DNA of 35,599 bases from JALZBN01 sp035525375. GTDB taxonomy: Bacteria > Actinomycetota > Acidimicrobiia > Acidimicrobiales > AC-14. The notes under the pieces were generated by a model. It was not told where the DNA came from, did not search any database, and saw only the letters and a list, made by a program, of their open reading frames with translations. Below are positions 7,131 to 14,846 of this stretch, piece after piece (the first letter of the stretch is position 1; the number at the start of each line of letters is the position of its first letter). The stretch spans positions 1-35,599 of the forward strand of contig DATLEI010000087.1 of assembly GCA_035525375.1 (NCBI GenBank), in the 5' to 3' direction. The translations under genes were made by a program, and so were the position numbers.

Positions 7131-7976
7131 TCAGCTCTTGCGATACAGACGCGTGGTCAGCGGGGCGAACACGGCGGTCAGGGCAGCCGCAACTGCAACC
7201 ACTATGGCGATGTCACCACCCTCTACGTTGCCGTGCATCAATCCGCGCGAAGCGGTGGCCAGAACCGAGATCGGGTTTACGTCGACGAACGCCTGAAGCC
7301 AGCCGGGCAGTGTCTTCGGCTCGACGAAAACGTTGGACAAGAAAGTGAGCGGGAAAATCCCCATGAAGCCGGCGTTCAGCACCGCGCTCGGCGAACGCAG
7401 CAGCAATCCCAGCGTGGTGAAGACCCAGGAGAGCCCGAAGGCGAAGAGCACCACCAGGGCCAGTGCCGCCAGCGCGCCGCCAGCGCCGGCGTCGGGGCGG
7501 AAGCCGAGGATCACACCAACCACGATGATCACCGTGCCGGCAACCAGATACCGCACCGTGTCACCGAGCATTGATCCCAGTAGCGGCGCGGGCCTCCATA
7601 TCGGCAGCGAACGGAACCGGTCGACGACGCCCTTGGTGAGGTCGGTGTTGAGGGCGACCCCGGAATACACCGTGGTGAAGAGCACCGACATCACGAGGAT
7701 CCCGGGCAGGAGGTAGTCGAGATAGTCGCCTGTCGAACCCGAGATGGCGCCGCCGAAGATGTAGGTGAACATGACCACGAACATCACGGGCGTGACCGTT
7801 ACATCGAGAAGCTGCTCGGGAACGTGCTTCACCTTCAGCATGCCGCGCCAGGCGAAGGTCAACGCTGCCGACAGAGCGCTCGGGCTGGGCGGACGCTCCG
7901 TTGAGGAAATCGCCCTGCGGACAGCAGCCTGGTCGGCTGTAGTTGTGAGGTCGAGGTCCGTCGCCGGCTTGCTCAT
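7131..7976 (-). CDS. DrrB-type ABC-2 transporter permease
   Basis: A 281-residue integral membrane protein of the ABC-2 family, with about six hydrophobic helices (TPVMFVVMFTYIFGG, YLLPGILVMSVLFTTVYSG, VAGTVIIVVGVILGF, ALVVLFAFGLSWVF, MGIFPLTFLSNVFV and a last one near the C-terminus). The TDLTKGVVDRFRSLPI stretch is the conserved cytoplasmic coupling segment of DrrB-like permeases. The ATG at 7976 overlaps the TGA of the upstream ATPase gene by 4 bases, so the two are translationally coupled and should form one exporter. Family members export drugs, lipids or polysaccharides; nothing here fixes the substrate. Longer in-frame starts would lie inside the ATPase gene. Confidence 0.88.
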   Translation of the reverse strand: MSKPATDLDLTTTADQAAVRRAISSTERPPSPSALSAALTFAWRGMLKVKHVPEQLLDVTVTPVMFVVMFTYIFGGAISGSTGDYLDYLLPGILVMSVLFTTVYSGVALNTDLTKGVVDRFRSLPIWRPAPLLGSMLGDTVRYLVAGTVIIVVGVILGFRPDAGAGGALAALALVVLFAFGLSWVFTTLGLLLRSPSAVLNAGFMGIFPLTFLSNVFVEPKTLPGWLQAFVDVNPISVLATASRGLMHGNVEGGDIAIVVAVAAALTAVFAPLTTRLYRKS

Positions 7977-8965
7977 CGTGCTTGCTCCTCTTCGAGTGGA
8001 TCGGTTGCATCGACGGCCTCTTCGGCCGGATGGCCGGTCAGGGCCAAGAAGACCTCGTCGAGGCTCGGCTGGCCCAGAGTGAAGTCGGCAAGGCGTACGC
8101 CCGAGCGAGTGAGCTCGGCGACCGCGACCGCGGCCCGATCGGCATCGGCACACGCCGCCGAGAGTGCGGCGGGATCAGGCTCTAGCGTGACCGAACCGAG
8201 TTCGATTGCCAGCACCCGTTCGGCTTCGCCCCGCTGTTCGGGGTCCAGCAGACGCACGTGCAGCGCGCCGGATCCCACCGAGGCCTTCAGCTGAGCGGGC
8301 GTACCCTCGGCGATGACCTTGCCGTGGTCGATGACAGCGATACCGTCGGCGAGCTGGTCGGCCTCCTCCAAATACTGAGTGCAGAGCAAGATCGTCGTTC
8401 CGCCCGCGACGAGCGCTCGGATGATTTCCCACACCTGGTTCCGCGACCGCGGGTCTAGGCCGGTCGTGGGCTCGTCGAGGAACATCAACTCCGGCGTCAC
8501 GACGATGCTGGCAGCCACGTCGAGCCGGCGCCGCATCCCGCCCGAGTAGTGCTTGACCAGTCGGCCCGCGGCCTCAGTGATCCCGAACGCGTCGAGTAGT
8601 TCGGCGGCCCGATCCTTTGCCCCGGCGCGCTTTAGCCCCAGAAGGCGTCCGAGAAGAATGAGGTTCTCACGGCCGGTGAGATCCTCATCGACGGAGGCAA
8701 GTTGCCCGGTCAGGCTCACGGCGCGCCTGACGGCGTCTGCCTCGGTTACGACGTCGTGGCCGAAGACCCGGGCGGTGCCCGCGTCCGGACGAATCAGTGT
8801 CGCCAGCATCCGGATCGTCGTCGTCTTCCCGGCGCCATTGGGACCAAGCACGCCGTAGACGGAGCTCCGGCGTACGGAAAGGTCGACGCCGTCGACGGCG
8901 CGGGTCGTGCCGAAGGACTTGACCAGGCCAGTGGCCTCGATCGCGAGCGGCAAGTTCATCGTCAT
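7973..8965 (-). CDS. DrrA-type ABC transporter ATP-binding protein
   Basis: The 330-residue ATPase energises the export permease encoded immediately downstream. It has Walker A GPNGAGKTT (about residues 41-49), a Q-loop (SLTGQLASVDEDLTG), the ABC signature HYSGGMRRRL, Walker B LMFLDEPTTGLDP, and the C-terminal region ending PSLDEVFLALTGH that marks the DrrA subfamily. The length matches the family. The ATG at 8965 has GAGGAG about 5 bases upstream; a second ATG lies two codons on. The 109-base gap to the zinc-finger gene upstream probably holds its promoter, though I cannot point to clear hexamers. Confidence 0.92.
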   Translation of the reverse strand: MTMNLPLAIEATGLVKSFGTTRAVDGVDLSVRRSSVYGVLGPNGAGKTTTIRMLATLIRPDAGTARVFGHDVVTEADAVRRAVSLTGQLASVDEDLTGRENLILLGRLLGLKRAGAKDRAAELLDAFGITEAAGRLVKHYSGGMRRRLDVAASIVVTPELMFLDEPTTGLDPRSRNQVWEIIRALVAGGTTILLCTQYLEEADQLADGIAVIDHGKVIAEGTPAQLKASVGSGALHVRLLDPEQRGEAERVLAIELGSVTLEPDPAALSAACADADRAAVAVAELTRSGVRLADFTLGQPSLDEVFLALTGHPAEEAVDATDPLEEEQAR

Positions 8966-9074
8966 CTGGCTCCTCGTATGGCAGGGTCTCTTCGCATGTC
9001 TATCGACACTGACGGGTTGAGACGCCGAATCTCATCGCGGCGCACCACGCCGACGGCCCGAGGCTGAACGTTCG

Positions 9075-9368
9075 CTAGGGGTGGGAGGCAGCGGGCGGCG
9101 CGCCTTCGAGCTCGAACATGACTTCGTCCACGTAACACCAGAACCAGTCTTCGCCCGGCTCGTAGGATCGAATGATCGGGTGCTCGGTCGAGACATAGTG
9201 CTTGGTTCCATGGCGACCCGGCGAGTTGTCACAACAACCAATGTGGCCGCAGGCCTGACACATCCGCAGATGCACCCAGTCCTGGGTTCCGGAGGCGAGA
9301 CAGTCCTCGCATCCCGACGACGACGGCGCGACGTCTTCAGTCTGGTCCAGATGGTTGCAAATCGCCAT
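9075..9368 (-). CDS. UBP-type zinc finger protein
   Basis: The 97-residue protein is essentially one ZnF-UBP domain. Its ligand pattern is C4/H6, C20/C23, C37/C40, H42, C45/C46, then H53, H57 and H63 (GCEDCLASGTQDWVHL, then CQACGHIGCCDNS). It ends with an acidic segment including EPGEDWFWCYVDE. In eukaryotes this fold binds the ubiquitin C-terminus; bacterial stand-alone versions are widespread in actinobacteria and of unknown role. The ATG at 9368 is fixed by GAGGAGG 4 bases upstream. It sits 25 bases downstream of the zinc-type ABC permease gene and may share its transcript, but has its own strong ribosome binding site. Confidence 0.88.
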   Translation of the reverse strand: MAICNHLDQTEDVAPSSSGCEDCLASGTQDWVHLRMCQACGHIGCCDNSPGRHGTKHYVSTEHPIIRSYEPGEDWFWCYVDEVMFELEGAPPAASHP

Positions 9369-9393
9369 AAAGCCTCCTCGTAGCTGCGCGTTC

Positions 9394-10221
9394 CTATTGT
9401 CTGGGCAGTAGACGCCCTGCGGACGCGGTGACGACGAACATCGCGGCTGATAGGAGCACGATGGTCGCGCCGGCCGCCAGTCCCGCCACACGAGCGAGAA
9501 CCAACCCGGCGACGACGCAACCGACACCCACCGCAACGGCCCACGCAAGAGTCGACCGGAACGAGCGAGCCATCCGCTGGGCGCTGCCGACCGGCAACAC
9601 CATCAGCGCCGCGACCAACAGCACACCAACGATCCTCATGGCAGCGACGACAGTCACGGCTGCGAGAGCTGCGAGGCCGAGACTCAGGGCATCTACGGGC
9701 AAGCCGGAGACCCGCGCCGCGTCCTCATCGAGAATCACGGACAGCAATGGTCGCCATAGCAGGAGGATTACGGCTACAACGGCTACCCCGAGGCCAGCGA
9801 TCCAGGCGGTGTCAGTATCAGAGACGGTCAGTATGGAGCCAAACAAGTAGGTGAGCACTCCTGCGTTGAGAGAACCAGCCAAACCGGTAAGAACGACCCC
9901 CCCGGCGATGCCGGAGTAGAAAAAGACAGCCAGTGCGAGATCGCCGGAAGCCTGATGGCGGAGGCGCAACCACTCGATGCCGATCGCGCCGGCGACAGCC
10001 ACCAGGAGCGCTGTCCAAAGAGGGCTGACGCCGATCAGTAAGCCACCCGCAACCCCCGCGAACGCAACATGGCCGATGCCGTCGCCCATGAGCGCTAACC
10101 GCTTCTGCACGAGGAACGTCCCTACAAGCGGAGCACAAGCGCCGACCATCACACCGGCGGCCAGCGCCAGCTGCATGTACTCGCGGTCGAATGGCCATGG
10201 AAGCGGAAGCGCTAGGAGCAA
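9394..10221 (-). CDS. znuB: ZnuB-type metal ABC transporter permease
   Basis: A 275-residue ABC-3 family permease with about eight or nine transmembrane helices. The early VGTFLVQKRLALMGDGIGHVAFAGVAGG is the hallmark of zinc/manganese importers, and RIVGVLLVAALMVLPVGSAQ is the conserved later segment that couples to the ATPase. It completes a three-gene importer with the ATPase and solute-binding genes upstream. The TTG at 10221, 3 bases beyond the ATPase stop, gives the usual N-terminal length; an in-frame ATG lies 15 codons later. Zinc versus manganese cannot be settled from the permease alone. Confidence 0.88.
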   Translation of the reverse strand: MLLALPLPWPFDREYMQLALAAGVMVGACAPLVGTFLVQKRLALMGDGIGHVAFAGVAGGLLIGVSPLWTALLVAVAGAIGIEWLRLRHQASGDLALAVFFYSGIAGGVVLTGLAGSLNAGVLTYLFGSILTVSDTDTAWIAGLGVAVVAVILLLWRPLLSVILDEDAARVSGLPVDALSLGLAALAAVTVVAAMRIVGVLLVAALMVLPVGSAQRMARSFRSTLAWAVAVGVGCVVAGLVLARVAGLAAGATIVLLSAAMFVVTASAGRLLPRQ

Positions 10222-10224
10222 CGT

Positions 10225-10989
10225 TCAGCCCAGACCCTCGAGCCACAGCGGCAAGTCTTCGTGGTGGACGCCAAGACTGACACCCGTTGCCACCATCTCC
10301 GCTGGCGTTCCATCGAACACGAGACTGCCCCGGCGCAGGACAAGGAGCCGATCGAGGTCATTCGCGACCGCTCCCAACTCGTGGGATACCAGCAACACCG
10401 CGGTGCCGTGGTTACGAACCATGTGTACGAGGGAGGCGCGAAATCGTTCTTGGGACTCAGCGTCAACGCCTGCGACCGGTTCGTCGAGGACCAGGAGGTC
10501 GGGTTGGTTGACGAGCGCTCTGGCGATGAAAGCCCGCTGTTGCTGGCCACCGCTCAGCTCGGACAGCTTGGAGTCAGCCAGATGATCAAGGGCGACCGAC
10601 GCCAGCGCGTGGTCAACCTCTGTGTAGTCGTCTGCTCCCAGTCGCCTCCGCCACCCGCGGCGCGCGACACGTCCAGACGCGACAGCCTCTCTGATCGTGA
10701 CGGGCACACCTTCGATCACCGGTGGGCGTTGCGGCACGTAACCGATCCGCCATCGCTCGTGCAGCGCCCCGGTTGGGGACCCCAGTATTCGGACGGAACC
10801 ACTCGCGGGATGCGCTAGGCCCAAGATGACGCGCACCAGCGTCGACTTCCCGGAGCCGTTCGGCCCGGCCAAGGCTACGAACTCACCGGCACCGACCCGT
10901 AGTGACACAGCGTCGAGCACTGCCTCCCTGCCGTAGGAGAAGGAGACAGCATCGACGTCAATTGCCGCTGGCTTGGAGTCAGTAGACAT
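10225..10989 (-). CDS. znuC: ZnuC-type metal ABC transporter ATP-binding protein
   Basis: From the ATG at 10989 the product has 254 residues, with Walker A GPNGSGKST, a Q-loop (GYVPQRP), signature LSGGQQQR, Walker B LLVLDEPVAGVD and the switch histidine (VSHEL). This is the standard ATPase of ABC-type zinc/manganese importers. An alternative ATG at 11046 overlaps the end of the solute-binding gene by 10 bases and adds 19 residues without family resemblance; translational coupling would favour it, homology favours 10989. Neither has a clear Shine-Dalgarno sequence. It lies between the binding-protein and permease genes in the order A-C-B. Confidence 0.9.
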   Translation of the reverse strand: MSTDSKPAAIDVDAVSFSYGREAVLDAVSLRVGAGEFVALAGPNGSGKSTLVRVILGLAHPASGSVRILGSPTGALHERWRIGYVPQRPPVIEGVPVTIREAVASGRVARRGWRRRLGADDYTEVDHALASVALDHLADSKLSELSGGQQQRAFIARALVNQPDLLVLDEPVAGVDAESQERFRASLVHMVRNHGTAVLLVSHELGAVANDLDRLLVLRRGSLVFDGTPAEMVATGVSLGVHHEDLPLWLEGLG

Positions 10990-11036
10990 CGGATCACTAT
11001 TCGGAATGAGAACAGTTCCGAGCGTAGTGGGCGGCC

Positions 11037-11942
11037 TCACTGACATCCGAGTGCCCGGCGAAGGACCTCGAGGTTCCGGCGCATGATCGACACGTAGGTC
11101 TCACCCTTCCGCTGCTCGTCCTCGCTTAGTCCCTCGATGGGGTTGAGAACAGCCGTCCGGGTGCCGGCCTCTCGGGCCAAAGTGTCGGCGACTTTTGGCG
11201 ACACCAGCGACTCCGAAAAGATGGTTGTGACGCCCTCGGCCTTCACCTTGTCCGCAAGGGCGGCGAGCCGCCTCGGGTCGGGCTCCGACTCCGGATCCAG
11301 CCCTGCGATTGAATCCTGGATCAGGCCGTAGCGGCGCGCCAGATAGCCGAAGGCAGCGTGAGATGTGACGATGACCTTCCGAACACATTGCGAGAGGCCC
11401 TGTTCGTAAGCAGCATCGAGGGCGTCGAGTTCTGAGGCGTAGTTGGCAGCACTCGCTTCGTAGCCGGCACGATTCGCCGGGTCGACAGTTGCCAGCGTGT
11501 CCCTAACCTGCTCGACGATTCGCTTCATCAGCGTGGGGTCGAGCCACACATGGGGATCGGTGCCCTTCTCGCCTCCCTCGTTCTCATTATCCTGAATGAG
11601 CCCAGACTCGGCATTCAGTACGTCGATCGCTCTTCCTTCGGCTCGGGACGCAGCCTTCGCTACCGCCGGTTGGAAACCCTTGCCGAAGTACAGCACCACC
11701 GTTGCTTCCTCGATCTCGTCCACATCTTCCGGGGTGAGCTCGAGGTCATGAGGCTCTGAACCCGCCGCAGTGAGATTCGTAACCGTGATCCGGTCTCCGC
11801 CAATCCGGCGGGCCGCTTCGGCCAGGGGATAGAAGCCAGCAATCACCTTTGGTCGGTCGCGATCCGCCGTCGCCGCGCCGTCGCCACCGCACGCCGTTAT
11901 CGCGAGCACGCCGACAACCATGAGAGCTATTGCCGAGCGCAA
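11037..11942 (-). CDS. znuA: ZnuA/MntA-type metal-binding lipoprotein
   Basis: This 301-residue extracellular binding protein delivers metal to the importer. It has a signal peptide with lipobox ITAC (Cys18) and metal-binding histidines in SEPHDLELTP (H65), DPHVWLDP (H131) and TSHAAFGYL (H195), plus an acidic position in the LNPIEGL segment (E270). The His-rich loop often found between the first two histidines in zinc-specific ZnuA is absent; that place holds an acidic stretch (about residues 118-127), so manganese or mixed specificity is possible. The TTG at 11942 is supported by GGAGG 6 bases upstream. A TATAAT hexamer stands before it, so the importer operon starts here. Confidence 0.88.
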   Translation of the reverse strand: MRSAIALMVVGVLAITACGGDGAATADRDRPKVIAGFYPLAEAARRIGGDRITVTNLTAAGSEPHDLELTPEDVDEIEEATVVLYFGKGFQPAVAKAASRAEGRAIDVLNAESGLIQDNENEGGEKGTDPHVWLDPTLMKRIVEQVRDTLATVDPANRAGYEASAANYASELDALDAAYEQGLSQCVRKVIVTSHAAFGYLARRYGLIQDSIAGLDPESEPDPRRLAALADKVKAEGVTTIFSESLVSPKVADTLAREAGTRTAVLNPIEGLSEDEQRKGETYVSIMRRNLEVLRRALGCQ

Positions 11943-11976
11943 CGAGCGCCTCCGAGGAGAAATGGGAACGAGTCTT

Positions 11977-11982
11977 ATTATA
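11977..11982 (-). promoter_or_regulatory. putative -10 hexamer of the metal importer operon
   Basis: TATAAT on the minus strand, about 35 bases before the TTG start of the binding-protein gene, lies in an AT-rich patch (TATAATAAG) that stands out in this GC-rich sequence. A good -35 hexamer at 17 bases is not apparent, and I found no convincing Zur-type or MntR-type palindrome around it. Confidence 0.4.
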
Positions 11983-11995
11983 TTGGCGTGGGCGC

Positions 11996-13171
11996 TCAGG
12001 TGTGCTGGCGCGCCGGTATTCGGTCGGCGTACTTCGCTGCCAGTGGTCCGATCAACGCGGTTAGCAATACGTACGCAGCGGCAAGGGCACCCAGCTCCGG
12101 TCCGTACTTCAGTGACGCACCGAGACTGGCGATAACGATTGAAAACTCACCATGGGCGATGAGCGTGGCACCCGCTCGGCGCCAGCCTCGCTCACCGACC
12201 CCAAGCGATCTGGCGGCGGCCCGCCCCGAGATCAGCTTGCCGGCAATAGTGAGCAGCGCGAGCACTGTCGCTGGAACCACGACCCCAACAAGGTCGGTTG
12301 GGTCAATCTGAAACGAGAAGAACAGGAAGAAGGTCGCCGCGAAAAGGTCGCGTAGCGGTTCGATCAGCGGCCCGACCCGCGCCTGCGTCGGCCCGGAAAG
12401 GGCCAGGCCGATGAGAAAGGCCCCGATGGCGGCAGACACATGGATCTCTTGGGCGAGGCCGCCAACCAGGAGTGTGAGTCCGAACACCGCCAGCAAGAGG
12501 GCCTCGTCGGAGCCTCCCGCCAGCACCCGACTCAGGTGGTGTCCCCAGCGCAGTGCAACCGCGAGTATCAGGGCCACCGCGACAAGCGCAATCGCAACAG
12601 TGGTGACTGTCGCACCCAAGTCCTGACCGGCCACAACCGCGGCGACGACCGGAAGGTAGGCAGCCATCGCCAGATCTTCGATCACCAGAAGGTTGAGAAT
12701 CGCAGGCGTCTCCGGGCATTCGAGGCGATCGAGGTCACTGAGCACCTTTGACGCGACGCCCGAGGAACTGACCCAGGTCACCCCTCCAAGAAGCACCGCA
12801 ACGGTCGGCCCCCAGCCGAGAATGAGTCCTGCAACGAAGCCGGGACAGAAGTTCACGATGGCATCCACAGCTCCGGGGGTGGCTCCGGACCGGAGGCCCT
12901 GGCGCAACTCCTCGGCCGTGTACTCCAAGCCGAGCGTCAGCAGGAGCAACAGCACCCCGATCTCTGAGGCAAGCTCGAGAAAGTCAGCACTGACGTCGAG
13001 AGGAGCGATCCCGCCTCTGCCGAAAGCCAGCCCGGCAACCAGGTACAGCGGTATCGCGGTGATTCTGAGGCGTCCCGCCAGCCGGGCCAGGACTGCGAGC
13101 ATGACCCCAATGGCACCCAGCTCGATGAAGACCAGACCGGCGTTGGTTTGGGCAGCTGCGACCAGGCTCAC
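11996..13171 (-). CDS. CPA2-family cation/proton antiporter
   Basis: A 391-residue integral membrane protein with about 12 helices of the Kef/CPA2 sodium- or potassium/proton exchanger family. Visible family features are the ITAIPLYLVAGLAFG segment, LLLLTLGLEYTAEEL, the ion-binding helix region VTWVSSSGVASKVLSDL, and AAIGAFLIGLALSG. The protein stops right after the membrane domain: no TrkA-N or TrkA-C regulatory domain is fused and none is encoded next to it. The GTG at 13171 gives the expected N-terminus but has only a weak ribosome binding site. It ends 53 bases before the importer operon, whose promoter hexamer lies in the gap. The ion exchanged is unknown. Confidence 0.85.
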   Translation of the reverse strand: MSLVAAAQTNAGLVFIELGAIGVMLAVLARLAGRLRITAIPLYLVAGLAFGRGGIAPLDVSADFLELASEIGVLLLLLTLGLEYTAEELRQGLRSGATPGAVDAIVNFCPGFVAGLILGWGPTVAVLLGGVTWVSSSGVASKVLSDLDRLECPETPAILNLLVIEDLAMAAYLPVVAAVVAGQDLGATVTTVAIALVAVALILAVALRWGHHLSRVLAGGSDEALLLAVFGLTLLVGGLAQEIHVSAAIGAFLIGLALSGPTQARVGPLIEPLRDLFAATFFLFFSFQIDPTDLVGVVVPATVLALLTIAGKLISGRAAARSLGVGERGWRRAGATLIAHGEFSIVIASLGASLKYGPELGALAAAYVLLTALIGPLAAKYADRIPARQHT

Positions 13172-13255
13172 CGACTCAATATCCCACCGCCGACAAGGCG
13201 ACGGGTTCCCTCCTGCAGCCGATTTGTTGAGTAACCTGCTCGGTCACCCGGTCAC

Positions 13256-13277
13256 GGTTCACATTCCGTTCACAATC
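13256..13277 (+). promoter_or_regulatory. two 11-nt direct repeats resembling a PHO box, upstream of glnII
   Basis: GGTTCACATTC (13256-13266) is followed directly by CGTTCACAATC (13267-13277), so TTCAC recurs exactly 11 bases apart, one helical turn. Actinobacterial PhoP binds pairs of 11-nt units of the form GTTCAC. Further TCAC copies precede it (13244 and 13252). It lies about 105 bases before the glnII start and 85 bases before the divergent antiporter start. GlnR is an alternative regulator, but its GTnAC/GAAAC spacing is not clearly met. Confidence 0.45.
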
Positions 13278-13382
13278 CTGACCTGATTCGGCAATGCCGA
13301 TGCGGCTGACTAGTAGGGATCCAAGCGCCGGGCGAGCAGAGCTCGGCTTTCGTCCAGGACCAACAAGCCCAAGAGGAGAAAC

Positions 13383-14396
13383 GTGGCGTACAAAGCGGAG
13401 TACATCTGGATCGACGGCACCGAGCCGACAGCCAAGATTCGGTCGAAGACCAAGATCCTCGACGACGGTGCAGAGCTGCCCATCTGGGGGTTCGACGGAT
13501 CGTCGACCAACCAGGCTCCGGGCAGCGCCTCCGACTGTGTTCTCCAGCCCGTGTTCACCTGTCCCGACCCAGTGCGGGGTGGCAACGACGTGCTCGTGCT
13601 GTGTGAGGTATTGCTCACCGACATGACGCCGCACCCGACGAATACGCGGGCCGCGCTTCGCGAGGTATCGGACAAGTACGCTGCCCAGGAGCCGTGGTTC
13701 GGCATCGAGCAGGAGTACACATTCTTTGACGGGGCCCGCCCGCTCGGTTTCCCGATTGGTGGCTTTCCGGCTCCCCAGGGTGGCTACTACTGCGGCGTCG
13801 GCGCGGATGAAATCTTTGGGCGCCCTGCTGTTGAGGAGCACCTCCAGGCGTGCCTCGACGCTGGACTACTCATCTCGGGCATCAACGCCGAGGTCATGCC
13901 TGGTCAGTGGGAGTTCCAGATCGGCCCCGGCAGTCCCCTCGACGTCTCCGACCACCTCTGGGTCGCTCGGTGGTTGCTCTACCGCACGGCTGAGAAGTTC
14001 AACATCTCGGCGACCCTCGACCCGAAGCCAGTCAAGGGTGACTGGAACGGCGCCGGCGCGCACACCAACTTCTCGACCAAAGCGATGCGAGAGGGCTACG
14101 ACCCGATCATCGCGGCTTGCGAAGCGCTGGGTGAAAGGTACATGGAACACATCCACCAGTACGGCTTCGGCGTGGAAGCTCGCCTCACCGGACTGCACGA
14201 GACCGCTCCGTGGAACGAGTTCACCTACGGCGTCTCCAACCGAGGTGCGTCGGTGCGGATCCCCTGGCAGGTCGAGGTCGACAAGGGTGGCTACATCGAA
14301 GATCGCCGGCCGAACGCCAACTGCGACCCGTACCTGGTCACCAAGGCGATCACCGACACGGTCTGCTCCGCCCTCGCGAACAAGTACATGGCCTAA
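13383..14396 (+). CDS. glnII: glutamine synthetase, type II (eukaryotic-like)
   Basis: The 337-residue enzyme makes glutamine from glutamate, ammonia and ATP in the cytoplasm. Its length and motifs are those of GSII rather than the approximately 470-residue GSI: AEYIWIDGTEP at the start, WGFDGSSTNQAPG, WFGIEQEYTFFD, NAEVMPGQWEFQIGP, the ATP-site region KGDWNGAGAHTNFST, and the C-terminal GASVRIPWQVEVDKGGYIEDRRPNAN with glutamate-binding arginines. The GTG at 13383 is fixed by AGGAG 4 bases upstream. GSII is known from Streptomyces, Frankia and rhizobia, usually beside a GSI and expressed under nitrogen limitation. PHO-box-like repeats lie upstream and a strong hairpin downstream, so it looks monocistronic. 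Confidence 0.95.
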   Translation: MAYKAEYIWIDGTEPTAKIRSKTKILDDGAELPIWGFDGSSTNQAPGSASDCVLQPVFTCPDPVRGGNDVLVLCEVLLTDMTPHPTNTRAALREVSDKYAAQEPWFGIEQEYTFFDGARPLGFPIGGFPAPQGGYYCGVGADEIFGRPAVEEHLQACLDAGLLISGINAEVMPGQWEFQIGPGSPLDVSDHLWVARWLLYRTAEKFNISATLDPKPVKGDWNGAGAHTNFSTKAMREGYDPIIAACEALGERYMEHIHQYGFGVEARLTGLHETAPWNEFTYGVSNRGASVRIPWQVEVDKGGYIEDRRPNANCDPYLVTKAITDTVCSALANKYMA

Positions 14397-14405
14397 GTAG
14401 CCCGC

Positions 14406-14433
14406 GCGGCGCGCCGTCGCTGCGGCGCGCCGC
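14406..14433. terminator. 11-bp GC hairpin between convergent genes
   Basis: GCGGCGCGCCG (14406-14416) pairs perfectly with CGGCGCGCCGC (14423-14433) around the loop TCGCTG. It lies 10 bases after glnII and 9 bases before the stop of the convergent membrane protein gene, so it can terminate both. No T-run follows on either side. The stem core recurs at 34049-34068. Confidence 0.75.
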
Positions 14434-14442
14434 CGTGCGTGG

Positions 14443-14790
14443 CTAGTAGTCGGTGGGGGTCTCCCCTACCTGGTGGCCAGGTGCGCCGCAGCGGGCATCT
14501 TTGACCACGATGAGATACCGCTCGCCAGCTGGCCTCACAACGTCGTGGTAGACGGGAGTCGAGGCGAATCCGGCTACCTGCAGCTCGGTGATGTCGCCAT
14601 ATTGCTGCGTCATGTCCTGATAGCGGTCTTCAGCCTTCCGCAGGTCTGCCGTCTCGGACTTGCAGGCAGCGGTGATGGCGGAATCGCCCCCGCCTCCGGT
14701 GAGGACTTGGAAGGCCAGGAAGGTGACTCCAACGGCCAGGATTCCGGCCAGAACTAGGGCCAGCACGCGCCGATTTCGCCATGGCGACAC
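14443..14790 (-). CDS. small membrane-anchored extracytoplasmic protein
   Basis: The 115-residue product has a basic N-terminus (MSPWRNRR), one hydrophobic helix (about residues 9-31) and a short extracytoplasmic domain with two cysteines (TAACKSE and DARCGAP) that could form a disulfide. The helix is followed by GGGGDS rather than a cleavage or lipobox motif, so it is more likely an anchor than a signal peptide. I do not recognise the family. The GTG at 14790 is preceded by GAGGTAGG. The gene is divergent from the ATP-grasp gene 56 bases away and convergent with glnII. Confidence 0.65.
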   Translation of the reverse strand: MSPWRNRRVLALVLAGILAVGVTFLAFQVLTGGGGDSAITAACKSETADLRKAEDRYQDMTQQYGDITELQVAGFASTPVYHDVVRPAGERYLIVVKDARCGAPGHQVGETPTDY

Positions 14791-14846
14791 TGGCGAACCT
14801 ACCTCGTGTAACGACGACGAAACACCGGGCTGCTAACGATGGGTGT

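Noticed and set aside
11001..11021. TCGGAA ... TTCCGA inverted repeat near the start of the importer ATPase gene
   Set aside because: Short arms with a 9-base gap, possibly inside coding sequence, and no match to Zur or MntR sites.
13176..13841. 221-codon open frame on the minus strand across the start of glnII
   Set aside because: It is antisense to a certain glutamine synthetase gene and shows no domain, signal peptide or ribosome binding site; GC-rich codon bias creates such shadows.
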